Positions 1 to 7,144 of a stretch of 10,366 bases of DNA are shown here, one piece after another. A program made the translations under genes and the position numbers. Under the pieces are notes generated by a model. The model saw nothing but the letters and a program-made list of their open reading frames with translations, was not told the origin of the DNA and ran no database searches. Positions within the stretch are counted from its first letter, which is position 1. Each line of letters begins with the position of its first letter. Source of the stretch: Eubacteriales bacterium (GTDB lineage Bacteria > Bacillota > Clostridia > Lachnospirales > Lachnospiraceae); NCBI GenBank assembly GCA_030536565.1, contig JAUNPT010000014.1, positions 1 through 10,366 of the forward strand. The letters are read 5' to 3'.

Positions 1-2845
1 TTCCACCACCATTTACATAATCAGACACAAGTTTCATAAAATCATCTGAGAAGGAGGCAGGTGTCATTTCACCATTTTTGTCATACTTTAAAGGTGCTGT
101 TATTACAAGCATATCTGTACTGCTAAGCATCTCTTTCGTAATTTTCTCTGTTTCAATTACTGCCTGAATCCCCTGTGCCGCACAGATGTCTATAAAATTC
201 GTCATATTTCCCTTATAATATCCATTAACATAATCATTTAAATGCGTACCGTCTATAACAACCTTTGTAACTGTCTTAGGGTCTGAAACTGAAAGTGTCA
301 GTGGAACATTATATGTATGCTCTACACCTTTAATCAACGCCTTCATAGTGGCAGTTATTATTACATCTCCATTCTTATCCGGTGTATAAGCAAATCCATA
401 AGTCTTTTCGCCGAGAGCTGCAACAACTGCTCCTCCCTCAAGGTTTTCACCCTTAACTGTATGAATCACTGTACCATCTGCAGAATAACTGATTTCCTCA
501 ACTGTCATATCAGTATCTTCATTATTATACAGACTTGTTTCTATTGTCAGCTCCTCGCCTTTAATTGGAAGTGCTGTCTGTGTTGTAACAGATGCAATAC
601 CCGCTTTTTCAACCTCACCTGTCCATACTGGTGCTGTAACTGCAATATTTCCGTCTTCCTGTGTTATTCTAAGATAATAATATGAGTAATCATTTTTCAA
701 ATCAAATTTTACTGTTGCATTATTTTCTGTAACTGTCTGTGATGCAGCAACTCTGCCGCCATTTACAATAACCTCGACCCTGCCGATGCCTGCATCAGTT
801 GGGTCAGACAGCTTTGCCTCAATTGAAACTGTATCAGCAGAAGAATTTAATATAGTTCCCATTACTGAGCCATTTAAAGTGTACTGTATACTTAAATCAT
901 TATCCTCTGTTGCGTATACTCTTCTGTTAGACAGTGCATCATAAAGAGACTCTTCTGTAAGCTCATCAGCAAGAATTACTGAACGTGTTGTATTAGAATC
1001 TCCCCAATTACCCTTGTGGTTATCCTGATTATTAGTCGGTGCCACATGCCAGCCCTTATCAAGAGCTCTTGTGTAGTAGCTGTATGAAGGGAAATACGCA
1101 CCTGAGCCGACAGCACCCTCTCCATTACCTACTTCAATAAGGTTGATACGTGCATCATTTATAGCACTGTAATTTGTGAAATCATAAAAATCACCAAATG
1201 TTGTTCCTGGATGATTAAACTGTGACACACTGCCATCTGCTGCCGCCAGCTTTGAATAGTACATCTGCAGTCCGCTTGGATTTGCGGCTGACTGCTTCTT
1301 ATTGGCATATATTGAATTATTTCTATTCTCAAAGCCTGCTGTGTTAAATGTGTTAATATGTCCGCTGCCGTCACTCCATGTCATCTCAAAGCCATATATA
1401 CCCAAAAATGTTGAGGCACTGTCTGTTACATTGTCAGTGTTTGCTATTTTAGATGCAGTAATTGCTGATGCTGCATTTTTACCCTCACTCCATTTTTCAT
1501 TATCCATTGCACTTTCTGTCAATGTATTAGTATATGTACTTCCCTCAAATGAATTGGAATGGTCAGTAACTGCAAGGAAATCCAAGTTAGCTGCCTTTGA
1601 TGCGTGCTCGAATGCCTGTGTTACAGTTCCAGCTCCGTCAGAAAGATTAGTATGTGAATGGAGCTGTCCAAAGTAAATGTTGTAATCCCCTGTATGTGTT
1701 GTATCATTCTTTTTTTCTTTGTAATCAAATGTTGAGACGATACTTTCATCATAGCCTGTGGCTGCTGCCTTGGCTAATACTGTTGATGGAAGCTTATTGA
1801 GAGTAATTGCCTCTGTATATTTATTCCATGTTGCGCCATTATCCACAGAATATACTATTATGGCACCCTCTGTCTGGCATGAAAGCTCCACCTTAGTTCC
1901 TAACTCTACAGATGAGCTTGATGGTGTTGCCGACACCGCAGCAACAGCCTTCTTTTTATACTGATATGTATTTTTATCACTGTCCTTAAGACCTGTCTTC
2001 TCTCCCCATACAACTACAGTTGCAGGAAGACTATTAAGCTTTGGCTTAGCACTTGAATCATATGTCTGTTTCTCGCCGCCATTGATTGTATAGTAAACAG
2101 CCACACCCTCTGTATCACATGTTAATGTAAGCTCCTGACCTTCAACTACATCGCAGCTGTCAGGTGTTGCTGTAACATTAGCAACCTTATCTTGGCTTAC
2201 TGCTGTTGACTTACTGTTCTTAGGATTAGGTTTTCCTACTGTAAAGTCATTCTTATTATTATCTGTATCTGTTCCCAATTCGTCTCTTGATGCCGATGTT
2301 CCATTAGCTGTTGCTGCTGCAGCCTCGCCCTCATACTGCTTTGAAGTCCCAATGCCAATAAAATCAACAACATCAGCATCGTCCTTACCAGTAATAGCCT
2401 CTGAATTCTTTACTAATGCTATCTGTCCACCTTTTCCAGCCATGGCAAGTGTTCCTGCAGCATCTGGAGCTGGCAGCTCCTTAACTGAATTACTGCCCGC
2501 CGCCTCCTTTATAAGATAATATGAACCAGCACCTATTGAACCAGTTAAGCTTGTTACATTAGAAGAATTAAATGCTCCTGTAGTTCCTGCTGATGCATAC
2601 TGAACGCTCCAGCCTTCAAGTGTTACTGCCTCATCTGTTGGATTGTACAGTACAATAAAATCGTTAGTGTATACAGCTCCTGAGTTTCCTCCACCGCCAT
2701 ACACTTCCTGAATTACTACATGTTTTCCTGATGTACTTGCAGATGTTACCACTAACGCAGCATTTCCAATACAGGAAACTACCATCATAAGTACTGCCAG
2801 GAATAATCCTAAGAATCGTTTTGTTTTCCTTACTTTTCCTCTCAC
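1..2845 (-). CDS. Secreted multidomain CehA/McbA-type PHP metallohydrolase with lamin-tail domain (3' end beyond window)
   Basis: The frame is open from a GTG at 2845 to base 1 (948 codons, no stop), so the C-terminus is missing. Visible order: basic N-terminus and hydrophobic signal segment (about 4-36, possible cut after TSA36); lamin-tail domain (about 42-212, starting VVIQEVYGGGGNSG, with NDFIVLYNP); two Cys-containing beta modules about 80 residues apart (224-379), resembling the chitobiase C-terminal/Fn3-associated type; PHP domain (about 388-650); beta-sandwich (about 650-743); Ig/CARDB-like region (about 748-855); and the start of a DUF4350 or glutaminase-like fold (from about 858). 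PHP metal ligands are present: H396-x-H398, D428-H429, E487, H545, and D608-x-H610. PHP domains hydrolyse phosphoester bonds; lamin-tail domains often occur in secreted nucleases and phosphatases. An extracellular phosphoesterase or nuclease is therefore inferred; the substrate is unknown. It lies downstream of the rlmN terminator and is probably a separate transcription unit. Confidence 0.87.
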   Translation of the reverse strand, partial: MRGKVRKTKRFLGLFLAVLMMVVSCIGNAALVVTSASTSGKHVVIQEVYGGGGNSGAVYTNDFIVLYNPTDEAVTLEGWSVQYASAGTTGAFNSSNVTSLTGSIGAGSYYLIKEAAGSNSVKELPAPDAAGTLAMAGKGGQIALVKNSEAITGKDDADVVDFIGIGTSKQYEGEAAAATANGTSASRDELGTDTDNNKNDFTVGKPNPKNSKSTAVSQDKVANVTATPDSCDVVEGQELTLTCDTEGVAVYYTINGGEKQTYDSSAKPKLNSLPATVVVWGEKTGLKDSDKNTYQYKKKAVAAVSATPSSSSVELGTKVELSCQTEGAIIVYSVDNGATWNKYTEAITLNKLPSTVLAKAAATGYDESIVSTFDYKEKKNDTTHTGDYNIYFGQLHSHTNLSDGAGTVTQAFEHASKAANLDFLAVTDHSNSFEGSTYTNTLTESAMDNEKWSEGKNAASAITASKIANTDNVTDSASTFLGIYGFEMTWSDGSGHINTFNTAGFENRNNSIYANKKQSAANPSGLQMYYSKLAAADGSVSQFNHPGTTFGDFYDFTNYSAINDARINLIEVGNGEGAVGSGAYFPSYSYYTRALDKGWHVAPTNNQDNHKGNWGDSNTTRSVILADELTEESLYDALSNRRVYATEDNDLSIQYTLNGSVMGTILNSSADTVSIEAKLSDPTDAGIGRVEVIVNGGRVAASQTVTENNATVKFDLKNDYSYYYLRITQEDGNIAVTAPVWTGEVEKAGIASVTTQTALPIKGEELTIETSLYNNEDTDMTVEEISYSADGTVIHTVKGENLEGGAVVAALGEKTYGFAYTPDKNGDVIITATMKALIKGVEHTYNVPLTLSVSDPKTVTKVVIDGTHLNDYVNGYYKGNMTNFIDICAAQGIQAVIETEKITKEMLSSTDMLVITAPLKYDKNGEMTPASFSDDFMKLVSDYVNGGG
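1709..2176 (-). repeat. Two tandem ~80-residue beta modules in the secreted PHP protein
   Basis: Residues 224-299 and 304-379 align with an 80-residue offset. Shared positions include V224/V304, ATP 226-228/306-308, G236/G316, C243/C323, TEG 245-247/325-327 and Y252/Y332. The later LN-x-LP-x-TV segment is offset by 79, so one residue differs between the copies. The DNA copies have diverged, so this is an old domain duplication and not a recent repeat. The fold looks like the chitobiase C-terminal/Fn3-associated type that acts as a spacer or carbohydrate-contacting module in secreted proteins; that assignment is inferred from pattern. Confidence 0.75.
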
Positions 2846-2851
2846 TTTTTT

Positions 2852-2857
2852 ACCTCT
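2852..2857 (-). promoter_or_regulatory. Ribosome binding site that selects the GTG start of the secreted PHP gene
   Basis: On the minus strand AGAGGT lies 6-7 bases before a GTG at 2845. An in-frame ATG at 2872 would add nine residues but has no Shine-Dalgarno sequence before it, and the AGAGGT itself would fall inside the coding region. The GTG also gives a compact signal peptide beginning with R, K and K residues. Confidence 0.7.
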
Positions 2858-2952
2858 TTCATTTAAAACCATTATTACAGGCTGTTTTTTAGAAGTATGC
2901 TTCCTGATATACACATCTCCTGTTAGGAATATTAAATGATGTTGGTTAAATT

Positions 2953-2982
2953 CATATAATTACAAAGTAATAACAGTGTAAA
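2953..2982 (-). promoter_or_regulatory. Possible sigma-A promoter for the secreted PHP gene
   Basis: Reading the minus strand, TTTACA (2982-2977) is followed 18 bases later by TATATG (2958-2953), about 110 bases before the GTG start. The -35 box is close to consensus and the -10 box is moderate. The spacer holds a short inverted repeat, ATTAC-TTT-GTAAT, which could be an operator but could also be chance in AT-rich DNA. The position between the rlmN terminator and the gene supports a separate transcription unit. Confidence 0.4.
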
Positions 2983-3000
2983 ACTTTCTAAAATGAATAT

Positions 3001-3050
3001 AAAAAGCATATTAAAAATGCTGCTCATAGAATCCGGTCTACTCACAGCAC
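3001..3050 (-). terminator. Rho-independent terminator after rlmN, with a second overlapping hairpin
   Basis: On the minus strand GTGCTG (3050-3045) pairs with CAGCAT (3022-3017), and GTAGA (3041-3037) pairs with TCTAT (3030-3026). The two helices are joined by a tandem G-A mismatch and capped by a CCGGAT loop. A run of T follows (3017-3013). A second 5-bp stem, AGCAT (3021-3017) with ATGCT (3009-3005), also ends in a T-run and reuses the 3' arm of the first, so the two cannot form together. It starts 20 bases after the rlmN stop, as expected for the end of the housekeeping operon. Confidence 0.65.
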
Positions 3051-3069
3051 ATTACATAGTTTTTTATAT

Positions 3070-4128
3070 TTAGTTGTTGTCAATGTAGCTCTTTCTTAAC
3101 TGACCACAGGCGCCATCTATATCTCTGCCCATCTCTCGTCTTATGGTAACATTGACACCGCTTTTCTCAAGTCTTCCCTTGAACTCGTGAATTGCATTCT
3201 TTTCTGACTGCTCGTAATCTCTCTCCTTAATAGGATTAACAGGAATAAGGTTAATATGACAGTTCATTCCATGTACAAGACTTATTAACTGGCTGGCACA
3301 CTCAGGTGTATCATTAACATCCTTTACAAGACTGTATTCAAATGAGATTCTTCTGTTAGTCTGATTAAGATAATAACGGCATACAGCCATTATCTCCTCA
3401 ATAGAATACTTGTTGGCAATAGGCATCATTGTCTTTCTAAGCTCATCATTAGGAGCGTGCAGAGATATTGCAAGAGTAATCTGCAGCCTGCAGTCTGCAA
3501 GCTCCTTAATCTTAGGCACAAGACCACATGTTGACACTGTGAGATTTCTTGCACTTATATTAAGCCCCTTCTCGTCATTTAGAAGCTCAATGAACTTAAG
3601 AAGATTGTCGTAGTTATCCATTGGCTCTCCAGAACCCATAACAACTACATTTCGGACTCTCTCCCCCGAAATAGCCTGAATTCTGTAAATCTGGTCAAGC
3701 ATTTCTGATGCAGTAAGATTTCTCACCATACCATCCAGCGTTGAGGCGCAGAAACGACACCCCATTCTACAGCCTACCTGTGAGGATATACATACCGAAT
3801 TTCCATGCTTATACTTCATAAGCACACTTTCTATCAGATTACCGTCGCAGAGCTTAAATAAGAATTTCTGCGTACCATCAAGCTTCGATTCCTGAACCCG
3901 AATAGGTTCTAACGCTGTCAGTCTGCACTTTTCCTTTAGCTTATCGCGAAAGCTCACTGAAAGATTGGTACACTGGTCAAAATCAGTAACCAGCTTCTGA
4001 TGCATCCACTGATAAAGCTGCCCTGCCCTGAATTTCTTTTCTCCAAGTTCTTCCGTAAGCTTACACAGCTCATCGTAATTAAGAGATTTAATATCTATTA
4101 ATTCTGTATTATTCACACTAATCCTCAT
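3070..4128 (-). CDS. rlmN: Dual-specificity RNA methyltransferase RlmN (23S rRNA A2503 / tRNA A37)
   Basis: The 352-residue product is a radical-SAM enzyme that makes 2-methyladenosine at A2503 of 23S rRNA and, in characterised bacteria, at A37 of some tRNAs. The radical-SAM cluster motif CxxxCxxC is C120, C124 and C127. C341 (in GACGQL) and C113 match the methyl-carrying and resolving cysteines of E. coli RlmN (C355 and C118), and E100 (LIESV) matches the E105 general base. The SAM-contacting GEP motif is at 167-169 (GSGEPMDNYDNL). Length is typical of the family. The ATG overlaps the rsmB stop codon as ATGA, with only a weak Shine-Dalgarno (AGAAAG), so translation probably depends on coupling. 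The related Cfr resistance enzymes share these cysteines, but the operon position and overall sequence favour RlmN. It is the last gene before the terminator. Confidence 0.96.
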   Translation of the reverse strand: MRISVNNTELIDIKSLNYDELCKLTEELGEKKFRAGQLYQWMHQKLVTDFDQCTNLSVSFRDKLKEKCRLTALEPIRVQESKLDGTQKFLFKLCDGNLIESVLMKYKHGNSVCISSQVGCRMGCRFCASTLDGMVRNLTASEMLDQIYRIQAISGERVRNVVVMGSGEPMDNYDNLLKFIELLNDEKGLNISARNLTVSTCGLVPKIKELADCRLQITLAISLHAPNDELRKTMMPIANKYSIEEIMAVCRYYLNQTNRRISFEYSLVKDVNDTPECASQLISLVHGMNCHINLIPVNPIKERDYEQSEKNAIHEFKGRLEKSGVNVTIRREMGRDIDGACGQLRKSYIDNN

Positions 4129-5456
4129 TTCTTTCTAAGCTTTGCCACAAAGAAGCCATCATATTCTTCTTTGGATGGAAGCATCTGAATGTAATTGCCA
4201 CACTTTTCAAAGCCTAATTCCTCACATATCCAGTCTGCGTTATCTTCATTCTCAGCCTTATTTATAGTACAGGTGCTATATACAAGATAACCACCCTTTT
4301 TTACATATTTATAAACAGTTCCGAGTATTTTTCGCTGAAGGTTAACAAGCTCCTCAAGCTTTTCTATCGAAGCCTGATATTTAATATCAGGCTTTCTTCC
4401 TATAATACCAAGTCCTGAACATGGAAGGTCAGCAATAACTATATCTGCCCTCCCAACACATTTCTCGTCTAAAACCGTGGCGTCCCACACCTTCGTATCT
4501 ATATTTGAGATTCCAAGTCTTTCTATGTTTTGTTCAATGAGGCCAAGCTTATAATCCGATACGTCTCTGGAATCTACTTTTCCTGTTACCGCTTTACCTG
4601 ATGCAGCTGCATTTTCATACATCTTAAGAGCTGCCTGAACAGACTTTCCTCCCGGAGCTGCACACACATCAATAACATAATCTGAAAACCCAGGATTCGC
4701 AATTTCTCCTGCCTTCATTGAGCTGATATCCTGTATCTGGTACAGCCCTTCTTTAAAGCTGTCCAAATCTGCCAGATAATCATAACCACCTATTTCATAG
4801 GCATAGGAAAGTCCTGCGGCTCCTTTTACATAGACACCCTCAGCTTCTAACACTTTCCTGATTTCTTCTGGTGTTTTTAAGCTTGTATTACAGCGGATAT
4901 AAGTTTTTTTATCCTGTGAAAAGCCTTCTAAAATATCAACAATTGTTTCAAAATCATAGGTCTTCTTCCATAAATCAAGAATCCATTCGGGCATAGAATA
5001 TTTCACAGAAAGATATCTGTATGGCTCTTTTTTCTCATCAGGATACTTAATATCATCAAGTCCTCTTGCGATATTTCTTAAAACTCCGTTTACAAAGCCT
5101 CTAAGTGGAGAAAAGCCTCTCTTTACTGCCAGCTTGACTGCCTCGTTACAAACCGCCGACTGAGGTATATTTTCCATATATAACAGCTGGTAAACAGCCA
5201 TCTCCAAAATACATCTTATTACCGGCTTACACTTATTTACAGGTGTTTTGGAAAACTGATTAATACAGTAATCCAATTGAATCTTCTTTTCTACCGTTCC
5301 CTGTGCCACTCTCGTTATAAAACCTCTCTGGCTCTTATCAAGATACTGGTACTTTAAAAGTGCCTGATTTAATACAAGATGGCTAAAGCCGTGGTGTTCA
5401 TTGATTTCCATAAGAATATCAAGCACAACGGCACGTAAATTTACCGAATTAGTCAC
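4125..5456 (-). CDS. rsmB: 16S rRNA (cytosine-967-C5)-methyltransferase RsmB
   Basis: This SAM-dependent enzyme methylates C967 of 16S rRNA. It has an N-terminal NusB-like RNA-binding domain (about residues 5-140, with RGFVNGVLRN) and a C-terminal Rossmann methyltransferase domain. Counting from the longer GTG start, the SAM motif DVCAAPGGKS is at 265-274, the release cysteine is in DLPCSG (C348), and the nucleophile is in YSTCT (C398). It ends in DGFFVAKL, typical of the family. Two in-frame GTG codons exist, at 5462 and 5456. The downstream one is chosen because GGAGG lies 8 bases before it but only 2 bases before the other. With that start it overlaps the metallopeptidase end by 8 bases and gives 443 residues (445 with the other start). 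It shares four bases with rlmN. Confidence 0.95.
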   Translation of the reverse strand: MTNSVNLRAVVLDILMEINEHHGFSHLVLNQALLKYQYLDKSQRGFITRVAQGTVEKKIQLDYCINQFSKTPVNKCKPVIRCILEMAVYQLLYMENIPQSAVCNEAVKLAVKRGFSPLRGFVNGVLRNIARGLDDIKYPDEKKEPYRYLSVKYSMPEWILDLWKKTYDFETIVDILEGFSQDKKTYIRCNTSLKTPEEIRKVLEAEGVYVKGAAGLSYAYEIGGYDYLADLDSFKEGLYQIQDISSMKAGEIANPGFSDYVIDVCAAPGGKSVQAALKMYENAAASGKAVTGKVDSRDVSDYKLGLIEQNIERLGISNIDTKVWDATVLDEKCVGRADIVIADLPCSGLGIIGRKPDIKYQASIEKLEELVNLQRKILGTVYKYVKKGGYLVYSTCTINKAENEDNADWICEELGFEKCGNYIQMLPSKEEYDGFFVAKLRKK

Positions 5457-6174
5457 GGTCACGTCCTCCGTATAAGAGAATAAGCCTTAACAGCTGTAAA
5501 ACTGCTGTTGCTGCTGCCGCAACATAGGTCATAGCTGCCGCCGAAAGTACCTTTCTTGTATTTCCGGCCTCATCAGTGCTTAAAATCCCCTGTTCTTTCA
5601 ACAGCTGTAATGCCCTTGATGATGCGTTAAACTCAACTGGAAGTGTTACAAGCTGAAACAGAACTGCCGCAGCAAACATAAATATTCCAATATATATCAT
5701 AGTTTGATTAAAGCTGAATATAATTCCAAGGATTATAAATATCCATGATACCCTTGAACCAAAATTCGCAATTGGAACCAATGCAGAACGAATTGCTAAT
5801 GGTAAATAGCCTTTTGCATGCTGAATAGCATGTCCGCACTCGTGAGCTGCAACTCCGACTGCTGCGACAGATGCATTATTATACACACCTTCAGAAAGAT
5901 TAAGTGTCTTATTTCCCGGGTCATAATGGTCAGTGAGCTTCCCACTTACTCTCTGTATTGTAACATCATATATCCCCTGCGAATTAAGAAGCCTCTCAGC
6001 AGCCTGTGCGCCTGTCATACCACTTCTGCTCCTTTGAGCTGAATATTTTGAAAATGTGCTTTTTACCTTTAACTGTGCAAGCAACGAAATAACCGCCGCA
6101 ATAATAATCAAAATATAGGTTGGATCCATATAGTACCCATATCCATAACCATATCTTACATATAAACCAATCAT
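5449..6174 (-). CDS. YugP-type membrane zinc metallopeptidase
   Basis: The 241-residue membrane protein belongs to the neutral zinc metallopeptidase family of Bacillus YugP (Zn_peptidase_2). The zinc motif HECGH is at 111-115 and the likely third ligand is E181 in LPVEFNASSRA. Hydrophobic segments lie at about 20-36, 144-158, 159-179 and 211-235, so the active site would sit at the membrane between the first and second segments. The N-terminus is rich in Tyr and Gly (YGYGYGYY) before MDPTYIL, where many relatives start; the upstream ATG at 6174 is preferred because GGAG lies 8 bases before it. That ATG overlaps the fmt stop as ATGA. Its substrate is not known. Location between fmt and rsmB suggests co-expression with translation genes, although no functional link is evident. 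Confidence 0.88.
   Translation of the reverse strand: MIGLYVRYGYGYGYYMDPTYILIIIAAVISLLAQLKVKSTFSKYSAQRSRSGMTGAQAAERLLNSQGIYDVTIQRVSGKLTDHYDPGNKTLNLSEGVYNNASVAAVGVAAHECGHAIQHAKGYLPLAIRSALVPIANFGSRVSWIFIILGIIFSFNQTMIYIGIFMFAAAVLFQLVTLPVEFNASSRALQLLKEQGILSTDEAGNTRKVLSAAAMTYVAAAATAVLQLLRLILLYGGRDRD
5465..5469 (-). promoter_or_regulatory. Ribosome binding site deciding the rsmB start
   Basis: A perfect GGAGG lies inside the last codons of the metallopeptidase gene. It is 2 bases from the GTG at 5462 and 8 bases from the GTG at 5456. Only the second distance suits initiation, so the protein probably begins VTNSVNLR. Confidence 0.7.
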
Positions 6175-7130
6175 GCTAATAGCTCCTTTCCATTTCCTCT
6201 AAGAAATGCATCTGTAAACATACGTTTCTTTCCTTCCAGCTGAACTTCATTAATCTTTAAATAGCCCTCACCACATTTAATATAAAATGCGTTCTTAGTA
6301 ATTCCTACAGTCTTTCCTGCCTCAGCCTCTTTAAAGCTTTGTGCATCTTTCTTCACAAGCTCCTTAAATTCTTCATCACTTACCACATCTGCGTCCCACA
6401 CCTTTAACATTCTTCCCTTAACATGTGTGTATGCACTTGGCCATGGATTTAAACCTCTGATAAGCCTTTCAAGCGTAACCGCACTTTGTGTAAAATCCAG
6501 CTCACCCATAGATTTAGTAATCATCTTTACATATGAGCTTTCTTCATCAGTCTGCTTAACAGGCTTAAGCTCCCCTTTCTGTGCAAGCTCAAGTGTCTTT
6601 ATAAGAAGGTCTGCCCCAACAATGCTTAACCTGTCAAAAAGACTTCCTCCCGTCTCTTTTTTATCAAGCTTTACCTGCTCTGTCAAAAGTATGTCACCTG
6701 TGTCAACACCCAAATCCATCTGCATAGTCGTCACACCTGAATACTCACAGCCATCAATTACGGCATACTGAATAGGTGCCGCCCCTCTGTACTTTGGAAG
6801 CAGCGATGCATGTACATTAATACACCCATACTTTGTCATATTAAGGACTTCTTCTGTCAGAATCTGCCCAAATGCAACAACAACTATCACATCTGCGCCA
6901 AAAGCTCTAAGTTCCTCAATAAACTCAGGATTTCTTGCTTTTACCGGCTGGAGAATTGTTAATCCATGGGCTTTCGCCGCTTCTTTTACAGGAGACTGTG
7001 CCATAGCACCTCCTCTGCCCTTCGGTTTATCCGGCTGTGTAACAACTGCCACTACCTCATGACCTGCCTTGATTAGTGCCTCTAATGTTCCTACAGCAAA
7101 ATCTGGTGTTCCCATAAATATAACCTTCAT
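6171..7130 (-). CDS. fmt: Methionyl-tRNA formyltransferase
   Basis: The 319-residue enzyme transfers a formyl group from 10-formyl-tetrahydrofolate to initiator Met-tRNA. The N-terminal Rossmann-type domain starts MKVIFMGTPDFAV and carries TQPDKPKGRG (31-40). The catalytic region NVHASLLPKYRGAAPIQ has N105 and H107, and D143 sits in DLGVDTGDIL; these match the catalytic Asn, His and Asp of the family. The C-terminal tRNA-binding domain begins near residue 204 and includes RLIRGLNPWPSAY. Length is standard. The ATG at 7130 is preceded by GGGAGG at 7 bases. It starts 14 bases after the def stop codon, so the formylation and deformylation enzymes are adjacent, and its stop overlaps the next gene's ATG by four bases. 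Confidence 0.97.
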   Translation of the reverse strand: MKVIFMGTPDFAVGTLEALIKAGHEVVAVVTQPDKPKGRGGAMAQSPVKEAAKAHGLTILQPVKARNPEFIEELRAFGADVIVVVAFGQILTEEVLNMTKYGCINVHASLLPKYRGAAPIQYAVIDGCEYSGVTTMQMDLGVDTGDILLTEQVKLDKKETGGSLFDRLSIVGADLLIKTLELAQKGELKPVKQTDEESSYVKMITKSMGELDFTQSAVTLERLIRGLNPWPSAYTHVKGRMLKVWDADVVSDEEFKELVKKDAQSFKEAEAGKTVGITKNAFYIKCGEGYLKINEVQLEGKKRMFTDAFLRGNGKELLA

Positions 7131-7144
7131 GAAATATCCTCCCT

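Noticed and set aside
1159..1374. A 71-codon minus-strand frame inside the PHP domain region
   Set aside because: It is in another frame within the PHP coding region, which itself carries the conserved metal ligands in frame.
317..1964. Plus-strand open frames at 317-685, 1302-1676 and 1758-1964
   Set aside because: They lie opposite the continuous 948-codon minus-strand gene, have no ribosome binding sites or recognisable motifs, and show low-complexity compositions rich in Cys or Ser.
2843..2872. ATG at 2872 as the start of the secreted PHP gene
   Set aside because: There is no ribosome binding site before it, while the GTG at 2845 has AGAGGT at good spacing and gives a standard signal peptide.
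3070..4128. Reading the rlmN gene as a Cfr-type antibiotic resistance methyltransferase
   Set aside because: The cysteine pattern is shared by both families, but the conserved operon position, coupling to rsmB and RlmN-like sequence throughout favour the housekeeping enzyme.
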